Under the pieces are notes generated by a model. That model worked only from the letters and a program-made list of their open reading frames with translations, had not been told where the DNA came from and ran no database searches. From NCBI RefSeq assembly GCF_027923225.1, contig NZ_BSDI01000040.1, positions 1 through 64,000 of the forward strand: a DNA stretch of 64,000 bases. Reading direction: 5' to 3'. Position 1 is the stretch's first letter. Each line of letters starts with the position of its first letter. A program made the position numbers and the translations under genes. Below, in pieces: positions 53,102 to 62,352 of the stretch. This DNA is from Phytohabitans aurantiacus. Lineage in GTDB: Bacteria; Actinomycetota; Actinomycetes; Mycobacteriales; Micromonosporaceae.

Positions 53102-54493
53102 GTGGATGCTTTGGACCTGGCACGGTGGCAGTTCGGTGTCACCACCGTTTACCACTTCCTCTTCGTGCCGATCACCATCGGCCTGTCGGCTCTCGTCGCC
53201 GGCCTGCAAACGGCATGGGTGCGCACCGGCGACGAACGGTGGCTGCGGCTGACGAAGTTCTACGGCAAGTTACTGCTGATCAATTTCGCGATGGGCGTGG
53301 TGACCGGCATCGTGCAGGAGTTCCAGTTCGGCATGAACTGGAGCGACTACTCGCGCTTCGTCGGCGACATCTTCGGCGCGCCCCTGGCCATCGAGGCGCT
53401 GCTGGCGTTCTTCCTCGAATCCACCTTCCTCGGACTGTGGATCTTCGGCTGGGACAAGCTGCCGAAGAAGGTGCACCTGGCCTGCATCTGGGCCGTGGCC
53501 ATCGGCACGCAGCTATCCGCGTACTTCATCCTCGCCGCCAACTCGTGGATGCAGAACCCGGTCGGCTACCGGTTCAACCCCGACACCGGCCGCGCCGAGC
53601 TCACCGACTTCGCCGCCGTGCTGACCAACAAGGTGACGCTGGTGACGTACCCGCACACGGTCGCGGGCTGCTTCCTGGTCGCCGGCGCGCTCATGCTCGC
53701 CATCGCACTGTGGCACCTGGTCCGCAACGGCGCCGAGGAGTTCCGGCCGGCGCTGCGCCTTGGCGCGTGGGTGACCATGGTCGCCGCGCTCGCCACGCTC
53801 GTCACCGGCGACATCCAAGGCAAGATCATGACGGATGTGCAGCCAATGAAGATGGCCGCCGCCGAAGGGCTGTACGAGACCGAGCGGTCCGCCGGGCTCT
53901 CGGTGTTCACGATCGGCTCGCTGGACGGCAGCCGCGAGGTGTACGCGCTGAAGATTCCCGGACTGCTCTCGTGGCTCGGCCAGGGCGATGTCAACGCCGC
54001 CGTCGAGGGGGTCAACGACCTGCAGGCCCGGTACTCCGCCCAGTACGGCGCCGGCTCCTACACCCCGATCATCCCGGTCACGTACTGGAGCTTCCGGCTG
54101 ATGATCGGGTTCGGGCTGCTCACCGCGCTGGTCGCCGCCTGGGCGCTGTGGACCCATCGCAAGGGCCGCCGGCCCACCTCGCGGTGGCTGGTGCGGGCCG
54201 GCATCGTGCTGCCGCTGCTGCCGCTGGCCGCGAACGCGTTCGGCTGGATCTTCACCGAGATGGGCCGGCAACCGTGGATCGTGTTCGGCGAGATGCTCAC
54301 CCGCGACGGCGTCTCGCGCACCGTCTCCGCGAGCGAGGTGGTGACCTCGCTGGCCGGCTTCACCCTCCTGTACGGACTCCTCGCCGTCGTCGAGGTGAAG
54401 CTGCTGCTGCGCTTCATCAGGCCCGGCCTGCCCGATCCGGCACCGCCACCGGAGACCGACACCGACGACCGCCCGCTCGCGTTCGCGTACTAG
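53102..54493 (+). CDS. cydA: cytochrome bd ubiquinol/menaquinol oxidase subunit I
   Basis: 463 aa with about nine membrane helices. Heme and quinol-site motifs are present: ARWQFGVTTVYHFLFVP (N-terminal His), FGMNWSDYSRFVGDIFGAPLAIEALLAFFLEST, NSWMQNPVG, and KIMTDVQPMKMAAAEGLYET. It forms the high-affinity bd oxidase with CydB, used under low oxygen. A GTG start at 53102 fits the family N-terminus. cydB follows after 10 bp. No cydDC transporter genes are present downstream. Confidence 0.95.
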   Translation: MDALDLARWQFGVTTVYHFLFVPITIGLSALVAGLQTAWVRTGDERWLRLTKFYGKLLLINFAMGVVTGIVQEFQFGMNWSDYSRFVGDIFGAPLAIEALLAFFLESTFLGLWIFGWDKLPKKVHLACIWAVAIGTQLSAYFILAANSWMQNPVGYRFNPDTGRAELTDFAAVLTNKVTLVTYPHTVAGCFLVAGALMLAIALWHLVRNGAEEFRPALRLGAWVTMVAALATLVTGDIQGKIMTDVQPMKMAAAEGLYETERSAGLSVFTIGSLDGSREVYALKIPGLLSWLGQGDVNAAVEGVNDLQARYSAQYGAGSYTPIIPVTYWSFRLMIGFGLLTALVAAWALWTHRKGRRPTSRWLVRAGIVLPLLPLAANAFGWIFTEMGRQPWIVFGEMLTRDGVSRTVSASEVVTSLAGFTLLYGLLAVVEVKLLLRFIRPGLPDPAPPPETDTDDRPLAFAY

Positions 54494-54503
54494 GAGAAGC
54501 GCC

Positions 54504-55505
54504 GTGGACCTCTCGACCATCTGGTTCATCCTCATCGCGATCCTCTTCACCGGCTACTTCGTGCTGGAGGGCTTCGACTTCGGCGTCGGCATCCTGCTGC
54601 CCCTGCTCGGCCGCGACGACCGGCAGCGCCGCGTGCTCATCAACACCATCGGCCCGGTCTGGGACGGCAACGAGGTGTGGGTTCTCACGGCGGGCGGGGC
54701 GATGTTCGCGGCGTTCCCGGAGTGGTACGCCACCCTGTTCTCCGGCTTCTACCTGCCGCTGCTGTTGATCCTCGTCGCGCTCATACTGCGCGGCGTGGCC
54801 TTCGAGTACCGCGGCAAGCGCGACGATCCACAGTGGAAGTCATGGTGGGACAGGGCCATCTTCTTCGGCTCCCTGCTGCCCGCGCTGCTGTGGGGCGTAG
54901 CCTTCGGCAACATCGTGCGCGGGGTTCGGCTGGACGCCACCCACGAGTACGTCGGCGGTTTCTGGGCGCTGCTGAACCCGTATGCGCTGCTGGGCGGTCT
55001 GGTCACCTTGAGCCTGTTCACCACGCACGGTGCGGTGTTCCTGGCGCTGAAGACCACCGGCGAGATACGCGAGCGTGCCAACGTGCTCGCAGGCCGCACC
55101 GGCCTGGCCGCCGCGGCGCTCGCGGTGGGGTTCCTGGCCTGGACACTGTTCGGCGTACGCGGTGGGGCGGCGGCGGCGGTCCTGGCCATGTTCGCTGCCC
55201 TCGCCTTGGTCGGCGGGCTGGCCGCCAACCTGGTACGGCGTGAGGGCTGGGCCTTCGCGGGCACCGCCGCCGCCATCGCGCTCGCCGTGGCGTGCTTGTT
55301 CGCCGCGCTTTTCCCGGACGTGTTGCCGTCCATCGTGGACCCCGCGAACAGCCTCACCGTCGACAACGCGTCGTCGACCTCGTACACGCTGAAGATCATG
55401 ACCTGGGTCGCTGTCGTGTTCACCCCGATCGTGCTGGCCTACCAGGGCTGGACGTACTGGGTCTTCCGCAAGCGGATCGGCGTCGACCACATCCCGCAGG
55501 CATAG
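54504..55505 (+). CDS. cydB: cytochrome bd oxidase subunit II
   Basis: 333 aa with eight or nine membrane helices and the CydB start DLSTIWFILIAILFTGYFVLEGFDFGVGILLP plus WDGNEVWVLTAGGAMFAAFPEWYA. GTG start at 54504 with AGGAGAAGCGCC upstream, 10 bp after cydA. The C-terminal helix and LAYQGWTYWVF end are intact. It pairs with CydA in the membrane. ppdK follows after 15 bp, so the three may be co-transcribed. Confidence 0.95.
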   Translation: MDLSTIWFILIAILFTGYFVLEGFDFGVGILLPLLGRDDRQRRVLINTIGPVWDGNEVWVLTAGGAMFAAFPEWYATLFSGFYLPLLLILVALILRGVAFEYRGKRDDPQWKSWWDRAIFFGSLLPALLWGVAFGNIVRGVRLDATHEYVGGFWALLNPYALLGGLVTLSLFTTHGAVFLALKTTGEIRERANVLAGRTGLAAAALAVGFLAWTLFGVRGGAAAAVLAMFAALALVGGLAANLVRREGWAFAGTAAAIALAVACLFAALFPDVLPSIVDPANSLTVDNASSTSYTLKIMTWVAVVFTPIVLAYQGWTYWVFRKRIGVDHIPQA

Positions 55506-55520
55506 GAAAGGACGGTCGTG

Positions 55521-58190
55521 ATGGCGAAGTACGTCTTCGACTTCACCGAGGGCAACAAGGAGCTCAAGGATCTGCTGGGTGGCAAGGGCGCCAATCTGGC
55601 CGAGATGACCCGGCTCGGGCTGCCGGTGCCGCCGGGGTTCACCATCAGCACCGAGGCGTGCCGGGAGTACCTGGCCACCGGCGCGGTGCCGGAGGGCCTG
55701 TTCGACGAGGTCAACCGGCAGCTGCTGCACGTCGAGGCGCGCATGGGCCGCGCGCTCGGCGACCCGGCGGACCCGTTGCTGCTGTCGGTGCGTTCGGGTG
55801 GCAAGTTCTCCATGCCGGGGATGATGGACACCGTCCTGGACATCGGACTGACCGACGCCAGCGTCGCGGGTCTCGCCCAGCACTACGGTGGGGAGCGGTT
55901 CGCCTGGGACTCCTACCGGCGCCTGATCCAGATGTTCGGCAAGACGGTGTTTGGCGTGCCGGGCGAGGCGTTCGAGGAGGAACTGGCCGCGCACAAGGTG
56001 CACGCCGGCGTCAGGATCGATACTGAACTGACCGTCGCCGACCTGCGTCACCTGGTCGCGGCCTACCAGAAGATCCTTCAGGCGCACACCGGCCGCGAGT
56101 TCCCGCAGGATCCGCGCGAGCAGCTCCACCTGGCCATCCGGGCGGTCTTCACCTCCTGGAACAGTGAACGCGCGACGCTGTACCGCCGGCAGGAACGCAT
56201 CCCGCACACCCTGGGTACGGCGGTGAACGTCATGGCGATGGTCTTCGGCAACCTGGGCTCCGACTCGGGCACGGGTGTCGCGTTCACCCGTGACCCGGCG
56301 ACCGGCGCGCAGGGCGTGTACGGCGACTACCTCGCCAACGCGCAGGGCGAAGACGTGGTGGCCGGCATCCGCAACACCGTGCCCCTGCAGGACCTGGAAC
56401 GGCTCGACAAGACCTCGTACGACGAGCTCATGTCGATCATGGCGACGCTGGAGGGCCACTACCGCGACCTGTGCGACATCGAGTTCACGATCGAGCGCGG
56501 CAAGCTGTGGATGCTCCAGACGCGGGTCGGCAAGCGCACCGCGGCGGCGGCTTTCATCATCGCCAGCCAGCTCGTCGACGAGGGGCTGATCGACCTCGAC
56601 GAGGCGCTCCAGCGGGTCAACGGCGCACAGCTCGCGCAGCTGACGTTCCCGCGCTTCGACCTGTCGGGTGAGCCCGAGGCGCTGGCCAAGGGCATCGCGG
56701 CGTCGCCGGGAGCGGCGTACGGGAAGGCGGTGTTCGACTCCGCGCGCGCCGCCGAGGTGGCCGCGGGCGGCGAGCCGGTGATCCTGGTCCGGCGCGAGAC
56801 CAACCCCGACGACCTGCCCGGCATGATCGCCGCGCAGGGCATCCTCACCAGCCGTGGCGGTAAGACCAGCCACGCGGCCGTGGTGGCCCGGGGCATGGGC
56901 AAGACGTGCGTGTGCGGGGCCGACGACCTCGAAGTGGACACCGCCGGCCGGAAGTTCACTGTGGACGGTCGTACGGTCAGCGAGGGTGACGTCATCTCGA
57001 TCGACGGCACCAGTGGCTGCGTCTATCTCGGTGAGGTACCGGTGCGGCCGTCGGCCGTGGTGCGGTACTTCGAGGGCGAGGTCTCACCAGACGACGACGC
57101 GCTCGTGGCGGCGGTACACAGACTCGTCACGCACGCCGATGAAGCGCGGCGGCTGCGCGTTCGCGCGAACGCCGACACCGGGGAAGACGCGGCGCGTGCG
57201 CGGCGGTTCGGTGCCGAGGGGATCGGCCTGTGCCGCACCGAGCACATGTTCCTGGGTGACCGGCGCGAGCTCGTCGAGCGGCTGATCCTGGCCCGCACCG
57301 ACGAGGAGCGGCAGGCGGCGCTGGACGGGCTGATGCCGTTGCAGCGCGCGGACTTCGTCGAGATCTTCCAGGCGATGGACGGCCTGCCGGTCACCGTGCG
57401 GCTGATCGACCCGCCGCTGCACGAGTTCCTGCCGGCGCTCGAAGACCTGGCGGTGCGCGTGGCGGTCGCGCATGAGCGCGGCGAAGACGCGGGCAAGGAC
57501 GAGGCGCTGCTGGCCGCCGTCCGCCGCATGCACGAGCAGAACCCGATGCTCGGCCTGCGCGGCGTCCGGCTCGGCCTGGTGATTCCCGGCCTGTTCGGCA
57601 TGCAGGTCCGCGCGATCGCGGAGGCCGCCGCCGAGTGCGCGCGCCAGGGCGGCACGCCGCGGCCGGAGATCATGGTGCCGCTCGTGGGCGCCGTGCAGGA
57701 GCTGGAGACGGTACGCGCGGAGGCGGAGCGGATCATCGCTGAGGCGGGCGTGTCCGGCATCCCGATCGGCACGATGATCGAGGTACCGCGAGCGGCCCTC
57801 ACCGCCGACCAGATCGCCGAGGCGGCCGAGTTCTTCTCGTTCGGCACCAACGACCTGACCCAGATGGGCTGGGGGTTCTCCCGCGACGACGTCGAGGGCG
57901 CGTTCTTCCCCCGCTACCTGGAGTTGGGCATCTTCGGTGTGTCGCCGTTCGAGTCGATCGACCGCGACGGGGTCGGGCGGCTCGTGCGGATCGCCGTCGA
58001 CGAGGGCCGGACCGCGCGTCCAGACCTCAAGATCGGCGTTTGTGGGGAGCACGGGGGCGACCCCGACTCCGTGCACTTCTTCGAAGACGCGGGCCTCGAC
58101 TACGTGTCGTGCTCGCCATTCCGGGTGCCGGTGGCCCGACTGGAGGCCGGGCGCGCGTCCGTGCACTCCGACGGCTCCGACAGCCGCTAA
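55521..58190 (+). CDS. ppdK: pyruvate, phosphate dikinase
   Basis: 889 aa, typical PPDK length. It interconverts pyruvate + ATP + Pi and PEP + AMP + PPi. The ATP-grasp domain starts at GGKGANLAEMTRLGLPVPPGFTI, the phospho-His domain has GGKTSHAAVVARGMGKTCVCG, and the PEP/pyruvate domain ends with CGEHGGDPDSVHFF and DYVSCSPFRVPVARLEA. ATG at 55521 (GTG at 55518 possible), AAAGGACGG upstream. It lies 15 bp after cydB; PPi-linked glycolysis is energy-saving under low oxygen. A terminator follows. Confidence 0.96.
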   Translation: MAKYVFDFTEGNKELKDLLGGKGANLAEMTRLGLPVPPGFTISTEACREYLATGAVPEGLFDEVNRQLLHVEARMGRALGDPADPLLLSVRSGGKFSMPGMMDTVLDIGLTDASVAGLAQHYGGERFAWDSYRRLIQMFGKTVFGVPGEAFEEELAAHKVHAGVRIDTELTVADLRHLVAAYQKILQAHTGREFPQDPREQLHLAIRAVFTSWNSERATLYRRQERIPHTLGTAVNVMAMVFGNLGSDSGTGVAFTRDPATGAQGVYGDYLANAQGEDVVAGIRNTVPLQDLERLDKTSYDELMSIMATLEGHYRDLCDIEFTIERGKLWMLQTRVGKRTAAAAFIIASQLVDEGLIDLDEALQRVNGAQLAQLTFPRFDLSGEPEALAKGIAASPGAAYGKAVFDSARAAEVAAGGEPVILVRRETNPDDLPGMIAAQGILTSRGGKTSHAAVVARGMGKTCVCGADDLEVDTAGRKFTVDGRTVSEGDVISIDGTSGCVYLGEVPVRPSAVVRYFEGEVSPDDDALVAAVHRLVTHADEARRLRVRANADTGEDAARARRFGAEGIGLCRTEHMFLGDRRELVERLILARTDEERQAALDGLMPLQRADFVEIFQAMDGLPVTVRLIDPPLHEFLPALEDLAVRVAVAHERGEDAGKDEALLAAVRRMHEQNPMLGLRGVRLGLVIPGLFGMQVRAIAEAAAECARQGGTPRPEIMVPLVGAVQELETVRAEAERIIAEAGVSGIPIGTMIEVPRAALTADQIAEAAEFFSFGTNDLTQMGWGFSRDDVEGAFFPRYLELGIFGVSPFESIDRDGVGRLVRIAVDEGRTARPDLKIGVCGEHGGDPDSVHFFEDAGLDYVSCSPFRVPVARLEAGRASVHSDGSDSR

Positions 58191-58194
58191 CCGC

Positions 58195-58230
58195 ACGCCC
58201 CCGCCGGTCGTCCAGTGACGGCGGGGGCGT
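58195..58230. terminator. bidirectional terminator between ppdK and the roadblock gene
   Basis: 12-bp perfect stem ACGCCCCCGCCG / CGGCGGGGGCGT with a 12-nt loop, between the convergent ppdK and roadblock operons. Confidence 0.75.
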
Positions 58231-58241
58231 TCGTACGAAGT

Positions 58242-58613
58242 TCAGACGTCCAGGTCTTCCTCGATCGAGCGCAGCTGGTGGCGCGCCATCGCGAGGTTGG
58301 CACGGGCCTTGTTGAGGGCCAGGTAGATGAACAGGCCCTTGCCCGCGCGACCGGTCAGCGGCCGGATCAGGTGGTACTGGGTGTCAAGCGTGATCAGGAT
58401 GTCCTCGATCGTCTCCTTCAGCGCCAGCAACTCCATGGCGCGCAGCTTGGCGCGCACCACGTCGGTGTTGCCGGCGGCGGCGACGGTGAGGTCGAGCTCC
58501 TTGCCGCCGCCGACGGTGCCGAGCGCCATCCCGCTCGTGTAGTCGACCAGCGCCACGCCGATCGCTCCGTCGATCTGCATCGCCTGCTTGAGGGCGGTGT
58601 CCATGTCGGCCAT
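58242..58613 (-). CDS. roadblock/LC7 domain protein
   Basis: 123 aa, one roadblock/LC7 alpha-beta fold (IDGAIGVALVDYTSGMALGTVGGG ... IEDILITLDTQYHLIRPL). In bacteria such proteins regulate small Ras-like GTPases or form dimeric scaffolds. ATG at 58613 with GAAAGGAACCTG upstream; the longer frame to 58769 is antisense to nothing but unlike the family. Last of four minus-strand genes of one module with no GTPase nearby. Confidence 0.85.
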   Translation of the reverse strand: MADMDTALKQAMQIDGAIGVALVDYTSGMALGTVGGGKELDLTVAAAGNTDVVRAKLRAMELLALKETIEDILITLDTQYHLIRPLTGRAGKGLFIYLALNKARANLAMARHQLRSIEEDLDV

Positions 58614-58650
58614 GCCAGGTTCCTTTCGGGTGAGATGTGAGTGCCGGACG

Positions 58651-59115
58651 TCAGGCCCGCTGGTTGAGAGTGGCCATCGGGGTGCGGGTAGCGAGTGGCC
58701 CGCCGTGGTGGGTGGATGCGGAGTCGGGTTGCGGCGGCGCTGCCGCGTAGACGTCGAGTAGCCGGCCAATGCGTTCCGCCGAACGTCGCGCCTCCAGGTG
58801 CAGTCGGGCCACGTTGGCGTGCGGATGCGCCAGCACCGTGAGCAGCGCGCCGCCGCCGGCGGCGTACGTGGCGATGTAACCGCCCGCGGCGCGCATCACG
58901 ACTTCCATCAGCCCGCCCTGGCCGACCGTGGCCGCGAACCGCTGCCCCAGTCCCAAGGTCGTCGCGCACATCGCCGCTACGGTCTCGGCTTCGACAGCCG
59001 ACCCGCCGTCCCGCAGGTCGCTCGCGATGAGCATGCCGTCGACGGCGGCCAGCACGGTGCCGGCCACGTCGGGCAGCCGGCGGCGGAGCGCGAGCAGTTC
59101 CGCCAGCGCGTCCAT
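58651..59115 (-). CDS. roadblock/LC7 domain protein
   Basis: 154 aa. N-terminal roadblock/LC7 fold (VAGTVLAAVDGMLIASDLRDGG ... TVAAMCATTLGLGQRFAATVGQGGLMEVVMRA) and a short charged C-terminal extension. It resembles the MglB/RarB-type dimers that accompany DUF742 proteins and GTPases in actinomycetes, but no GTPase is found here. 37 bp separate it from the next gene in the operon. Function likely a scaffold or GTPase regulator acting elsewhere. Confidence 0.8.
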   Translation of the reverse strand: MDALAELLALRRRLPDVAGTVLAAVDGMLIASDLRDGGSAVEAETVAAMCATTLGLGQRFAATVGQGGLMEVVMRAAGGYIATYAAGGGALLTVLAHPHANVARLHLEARRSAERIGRLLDVYAAAPPQPDSASTHHGGPLATRTPMATLNQRA

Positions 59116-59148
59116 CTATTCCCCCCTTGTTTTATCGACCCTGTGTCG

Positions 59149-60087
59149 TCAACGCAGAGCTTTGAGCCCCGATCGGATGCGTTTCAGCAGCGGCACGTCC
59201 GGTTCTTCGGTGGCCAAGGCCGCCTCGACCGGGGGCAGCTCCGCGCCGGGACTGCGTTGCGGCAGCTCACCCTCCGTCGCGCGGTTTTTCTGGGTACGCC
59301 GAGCCGGGCTGGCCGGCTTTCGAGCGATCTGTGCCTTACGGGGTGGTGTGGCGGGGCCGGTCTTTGGACCCGCGGGCGCGGGTTCCGCCGCGACCGGCCC
59401 GTCATCACCGTCCACTGTGACCAGACCGGCTGCGGCGAGCCGGCGCAGCTCCAGCAGCGTGGTGTACCCCGCCCGCCCGAGCAGCCGGGCGATCTCGGCG
59501 GCGGTGCGCTTCCCGTCGGCGTGCACCACCAGCTCCCACTGCGCGGCGGTCAACGCCAGGCGGGGCACGGGCGCGCGAAGCACGGGCGTGATCGGCGCAC
59601 TGTCCACCGCGGACCCGGGATGCGCCTCGTCGAGTTGCTTACGCCGGCGGGTCACCTCTCGGCCGAGTACCGCCGGGTCGACCCGGCACACCCCGCCGAG
59701 CGGGTGCGTACCGCCGGGCTCGAACCGGACCCGGGCCGGCGTGGGGGAGAGCACGAAGAAGGCGGCGTCGTAGAGCGCGCCGAGCACGCACAGCTCCAAC
59801 TCGCCCTGGGTCAGGTGGCCCTGCGCGACCAGCTGCGCACCGGCGCCAGTGTCCGAGGTGCCGGTCACCACGGTGTGCCAGACGTGCGGCGGCACCCGCC
59901 CGGACGCGGTCAGCAGCTCACCCGCGTCGGGCGTCGAGGGCGACTCGGCGTAACTGACCAGCCCGCCGGCCAGGTACAGCGTGCCGCCCGGCTCGCCCTC
60001 CACGTACAGGGCGCCGGTCTCAGCGGCACCGGCGAGTTGGGTGAGCACCCGTCGGGGCAGGACCGCACGACCGGACTTCACCGGCAC
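59149..60087 (-). CDS. DUF4388-like protein with winged-helix domain
   Basis: 312 aa. The N-terminal ~60 residues follow the DUF4388/PatA-like pattern (VLTQLAGAAETGALYVEGEPGGTLYLAGGLVSYAES). A helical middle part, a winged-helix (~175-230, GKRTAAEIARLLGRAGYTTLLELRRLAAAGLV) and a Pro/Lys-rich tail follow. Such proteins occur with roadblock proteins in signalling modules of gliding or polarity type. It is flanked by roadblock genes on both sides on the same strand. The exact role is unknown. Confidence 0.7.
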   Translation of the reverse strand: MPVKSGRAVLPRRVLTQLAGAAETGALYVEGEPGGTLYLAGGLVSYAESPSTPDAGELLTASGRVPPHVWHTVVTGTSDTGAGAQLVAQGHLTQGELELCVLGALYDAAFFVLSPTPARVRFEPGGTHPLGGVCRVDPAVLGREVTRRRKQLDEAHPGSAVDSAPITPVLRAPVPRLALTAAQWELVVHADGKRTAAEIARLLGRAGYTTLLELRRLAAAGLVTVDGDDGPVAAEPAPAGPKTGPATPPRKAQIARKPASPARRTQKNRATEGELPQRSPGAELPPVEAALATEEPDVPLLKRIRSGLKALR

Positions 60088-60121
60088 TCCTCACGAGGCT
60101 GTGGTGGCTACGGGGCGACGT

Positions 60122-60541
60122 TCAGCGTCCAGCGCCCGACGCGGGCGCCGGTACGGCCGCGGAGGCGGCGACGAGGTTGTCGGCGAGAAGCTGCAGCTTT
60201 CTTCGGGCGATCGCGAGGTTGGCGACGCTGCGATCCAGCCATAGGTAGAGCACCAACCGGCTGTCGAACTGCGTGTGTACCTGCCGAAAGATGTGGTAGC
60301 CACCGAGCGTGGTGACGATGATGTCCTCTACGCGGTCGCCCGGCCGGGTCGACGCGAATGGCGCCCGGTTGACGGCTGTGTTCACGACCTCTGAGGCGCC
60401 CGCCCAGGCGCCGTCCGGATCCTCCGCGGGCGCCCGCCCAGCGGTGCCGAGGGCGAAGCCAGAGCTGTAGTCGACGAGGCCCGTCCCGATGGCGCCGGGG
60501 ATGGCCATGGCCTGCACGAGGCAGTCGTCAATGCCGGACAC
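60122..60541 (-). CDS. roadblock/LC7-like protein
   Basis: 139 aa, third roadblock-like fold in the module (IPGAIGTGLVDYSSGFALGTAG ... VEDIIVTTLGGYHIFRQV ... LYLWLDRSVANLAIARRKLQLL). It is clearly related to the protein at 58242-58613 by eye. ATG at 60541; 34 bp before the DUF4388-like gene. It is probably the first gene of the four-gene unit, with its promoter in the 284-bp gap to 60826, where no other gene is seen. Confidence 0.78.
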   Translation of the reverse strand: MSGIDDCLVQAMAIPGAIGTGLVDYSSGFALGTAGRAPAEDPDGAWAGASEVVNTAVNRAPFASTRPGDRVEDIIVTTLGGYHIFRQVHTQFDSRLVLYLWLDRSVANLAIARRKLQLLADNLVAASAAVPAPASGAGR

Positions 60542-60825
60542 GTGCGCTCCTCCGCCCGAAGGAAACTCCGGCGACCGCTCCGGCCTGGTGGTCGTCGAAC
60601 TTCGAGCATCGTGGGTGGACGGCCGGCACCGCTGCCGACCTGCTTACCTTCCGCCTCGGCGGACGCTACTCGCCGCTATTGGTCATTGCCATAGCCGTCA
60701 CGGTCGGCGATCGGCCAGCAAGTCTCGACTGATCGGCGGTTGTGCGGCCGGCGGGACTTGGAAGCTCGGCGTAACCTAAGCGTCACTTTGACTTCGTCGG
60801 TACGGTGACAACGGAGGTGCGACCC

Positions 60826-61179
60826 ATGGGCAGCCAGTGGGAGAACCTGGTCGTTGACTCTCAGGACCCACCGCGACTGGCGCGCTGGTGGGCAGAGGCG
60901 CTCGGCTACCAGATCACCTACGAAAAGCCCGACGAGGTGGAGATCCGCCGCACGCCCGACGCGCTGCCCGGCCTGATCTTCGTGGCGGTACCCGAAAGCA
61001 AGACCATCAAGAACCGCCTGCACATCGACCTGCGCCCCTCCGATCAGGAGGCCGAGGTGGAGCGCCTGGTCAACATGGGCGCCCGGCACGTCGACGTGGG
61101 CCAGGGCGACGACGTGAGTTGGGTCGTGCTCGCCGATCCCGAGGGAAACGAGTTCTGCGTGCTGCGCCAGCGCGGCTAG
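60826..61179 (+). CDS. VOC/glyoxalase-like domain protein
   Basis: 117 aa, a single VOC half (VDSQDPPRLARWWAEALGY ... LADPEGNEFCVL) of the glyoxalase/bleomycin-resistance/dioxygenase superfamily, similar to actinobacterial stand-alone proteins. Metal ligands are only partly evident, so catalysis cannot be assigned. ATG at 60826 with GGAGGTGCGACCC upstream is preferred to the in-frame GTG at 60805. Confidence 0.85.
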   Translation: MGSQWENLVVDSQDPPRLARWWAEALGYQITYEKPDEVEIRRTPDALPGLIFVAVPESKTIKNRLHIDLRPSDQEAEVERLVNMGARHVDVGQGDDVSWVVLADPEGNEFCVLRQRG

Positions 61180-61242
61180 CTCATATATGTCCATTTCGTG
61201 CTACCCTGCGCAAACGGCGCAATTAAGGGTAAGGCGGACATA

Positions 61243-62346
61243 GTGGGCTTCGATCCACAGAACCTCTACGGCGTGGTGCTCGCGGGCGGCTTCGGTACCC
61301 GACTCTGGCCGCTCTCGCGGCAGGGTCGTCCCAAGCAGTTCATCGACCTGCTCGGCGGTGGGCGGTCGCTGCTGCAGCAGGCCGTCGACCGGGTCGTCGA
61401 CATCATCCCGCTCGACCGCGTCCTGGTCGTCACGACCGAGCGGTTCGCCGCCGACGTCGCCGCCCAACTGCCCGACCTGGCACCGGAAAACATCATCGCG
61501 GAGCCGTGCGGCCGCGACACCGCGCCCGCCATGGGCGTCGCCGCCGAGATCGTCTCCGCGCGCTGCCCGGACGCCGTGGTCGTCAACCTCCCGGCCGACC
61601 ACTACGTCGCCGACGGGGAACGCTTTCGCGCCGCGCTGCTCACCGCCGCCGAGGCCGCGTACGACCATCCGGTGGTCGCCGTGCTGGGCGTGCCACCCAC
61701 GTTCGCCAACACGGGACTCGGGTACATCGAGGTGGGCGCCGACACCATCGAGGTAGGGGACCGGACGCTGCTGGAGGTGGCCCGGTTCACCGAGAAGCCC
61801 GACGCGGCAACGGCTCGCGCGTTCGTCGACTCTGGACGGTACCTGTGGAACGCCAACTACTACACGTTTCACGTCGACACGTTCCTCGCCAGCCTTGCTG
61901 AGTACGCCCCCAGCCTGTACCGCGCGCTCGCCCCGTTGCGCGGCACCGCTGACAGGGCCGCCATCGCCCAGGTGTACGCCACTGTGGAGGCGGCGCCGGT
62001 CGACACCGCGATGACGGAGAAGGCGTCCAACATCTACGTGCTGCCGGCCGACTTCCGGTGGAGCGACGTCGGCAACTGGAACGAGCTGTACGCGGTGCTC
62101 GCCGACGGTTGGGCCGAGCCCGACGGCACCGTGGTGGTCAGCCCGCGCCCCGAGCTGATCATCGGCATCGACGCGTCCGACAACCTCGTGCTGCAGGCCA
62201 CGCCGCGGCCCATCGCGCTGGTCGGCGTCCGTGACAGCGTGGTCGTCGACCTCGACGACGGGTTGCTGGTCGCCGGCCGGGCCCAGATCCAGGACATCCG
62301 CCAGGTCGTCGAGCGCCTCGCCGAGGTAGCCCCCGCATACTGCTGA
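61243..62346 (+). CDS. manC: mannose-1-phosphate guanylyltransferase
   Basis: 367 aa nucleotidyltransferase making GDP-mannose from mannose-1-phosphate and GTP, for glycans and phosphatidylinositol mannosides. Signature LAGGFGTRLWPLSRQGRPKQF near the N-terminus, metal-site ADHYVAD, and the later GYIEVG ... FTEKPD ... WNANYY ... SDVGNWNELY. The C-terminal isomerase of bifunctional ManC is absent, giving the short actinobacterial form. GTG at 61243 fits the family start; an earlier GTG at 61198 is possible. Confidence 0.92.
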   Translation: MGFDPQNLYGVVLAGGFGTRLWPLSRQGRPKQFIDLLGGGRSLLQQAVDRVVDIIPLDRVLVVTTERFAADVAAQLPDLAPENIIAEPCGRDTAPAMGVAAEIVSARCPDAVVVNLPADHYVADGERFRAALLTAAEAAYDHPVVAVLGVPPTFANTGLGYIEVGADTIEVGDRTLLEVARFTEKPDAATARAFVDSGRYLWNANYYTFHVDTFLASLAEYAPSLYRALAPLRGTADRAAIAQVYATVEAAPVDTAMTEKASNIYVLPADFRWSDVGNWNELYAVLADGWAEPDGTVVVSPRPELIIGIDASDNLVLQATPRPIALVGVRDSVVVDLDDGLLVAGRAQIQDIRQVVERLAEVAPAYC

Positions 62347-62352
62347 CCCCCT

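Noticed and set aside
54840..56873. 677-aa minus-strand frame opposite cydB/ppdK
   Set aside because: Antisense to two strongly conserved genes, and no domain is recognisable.
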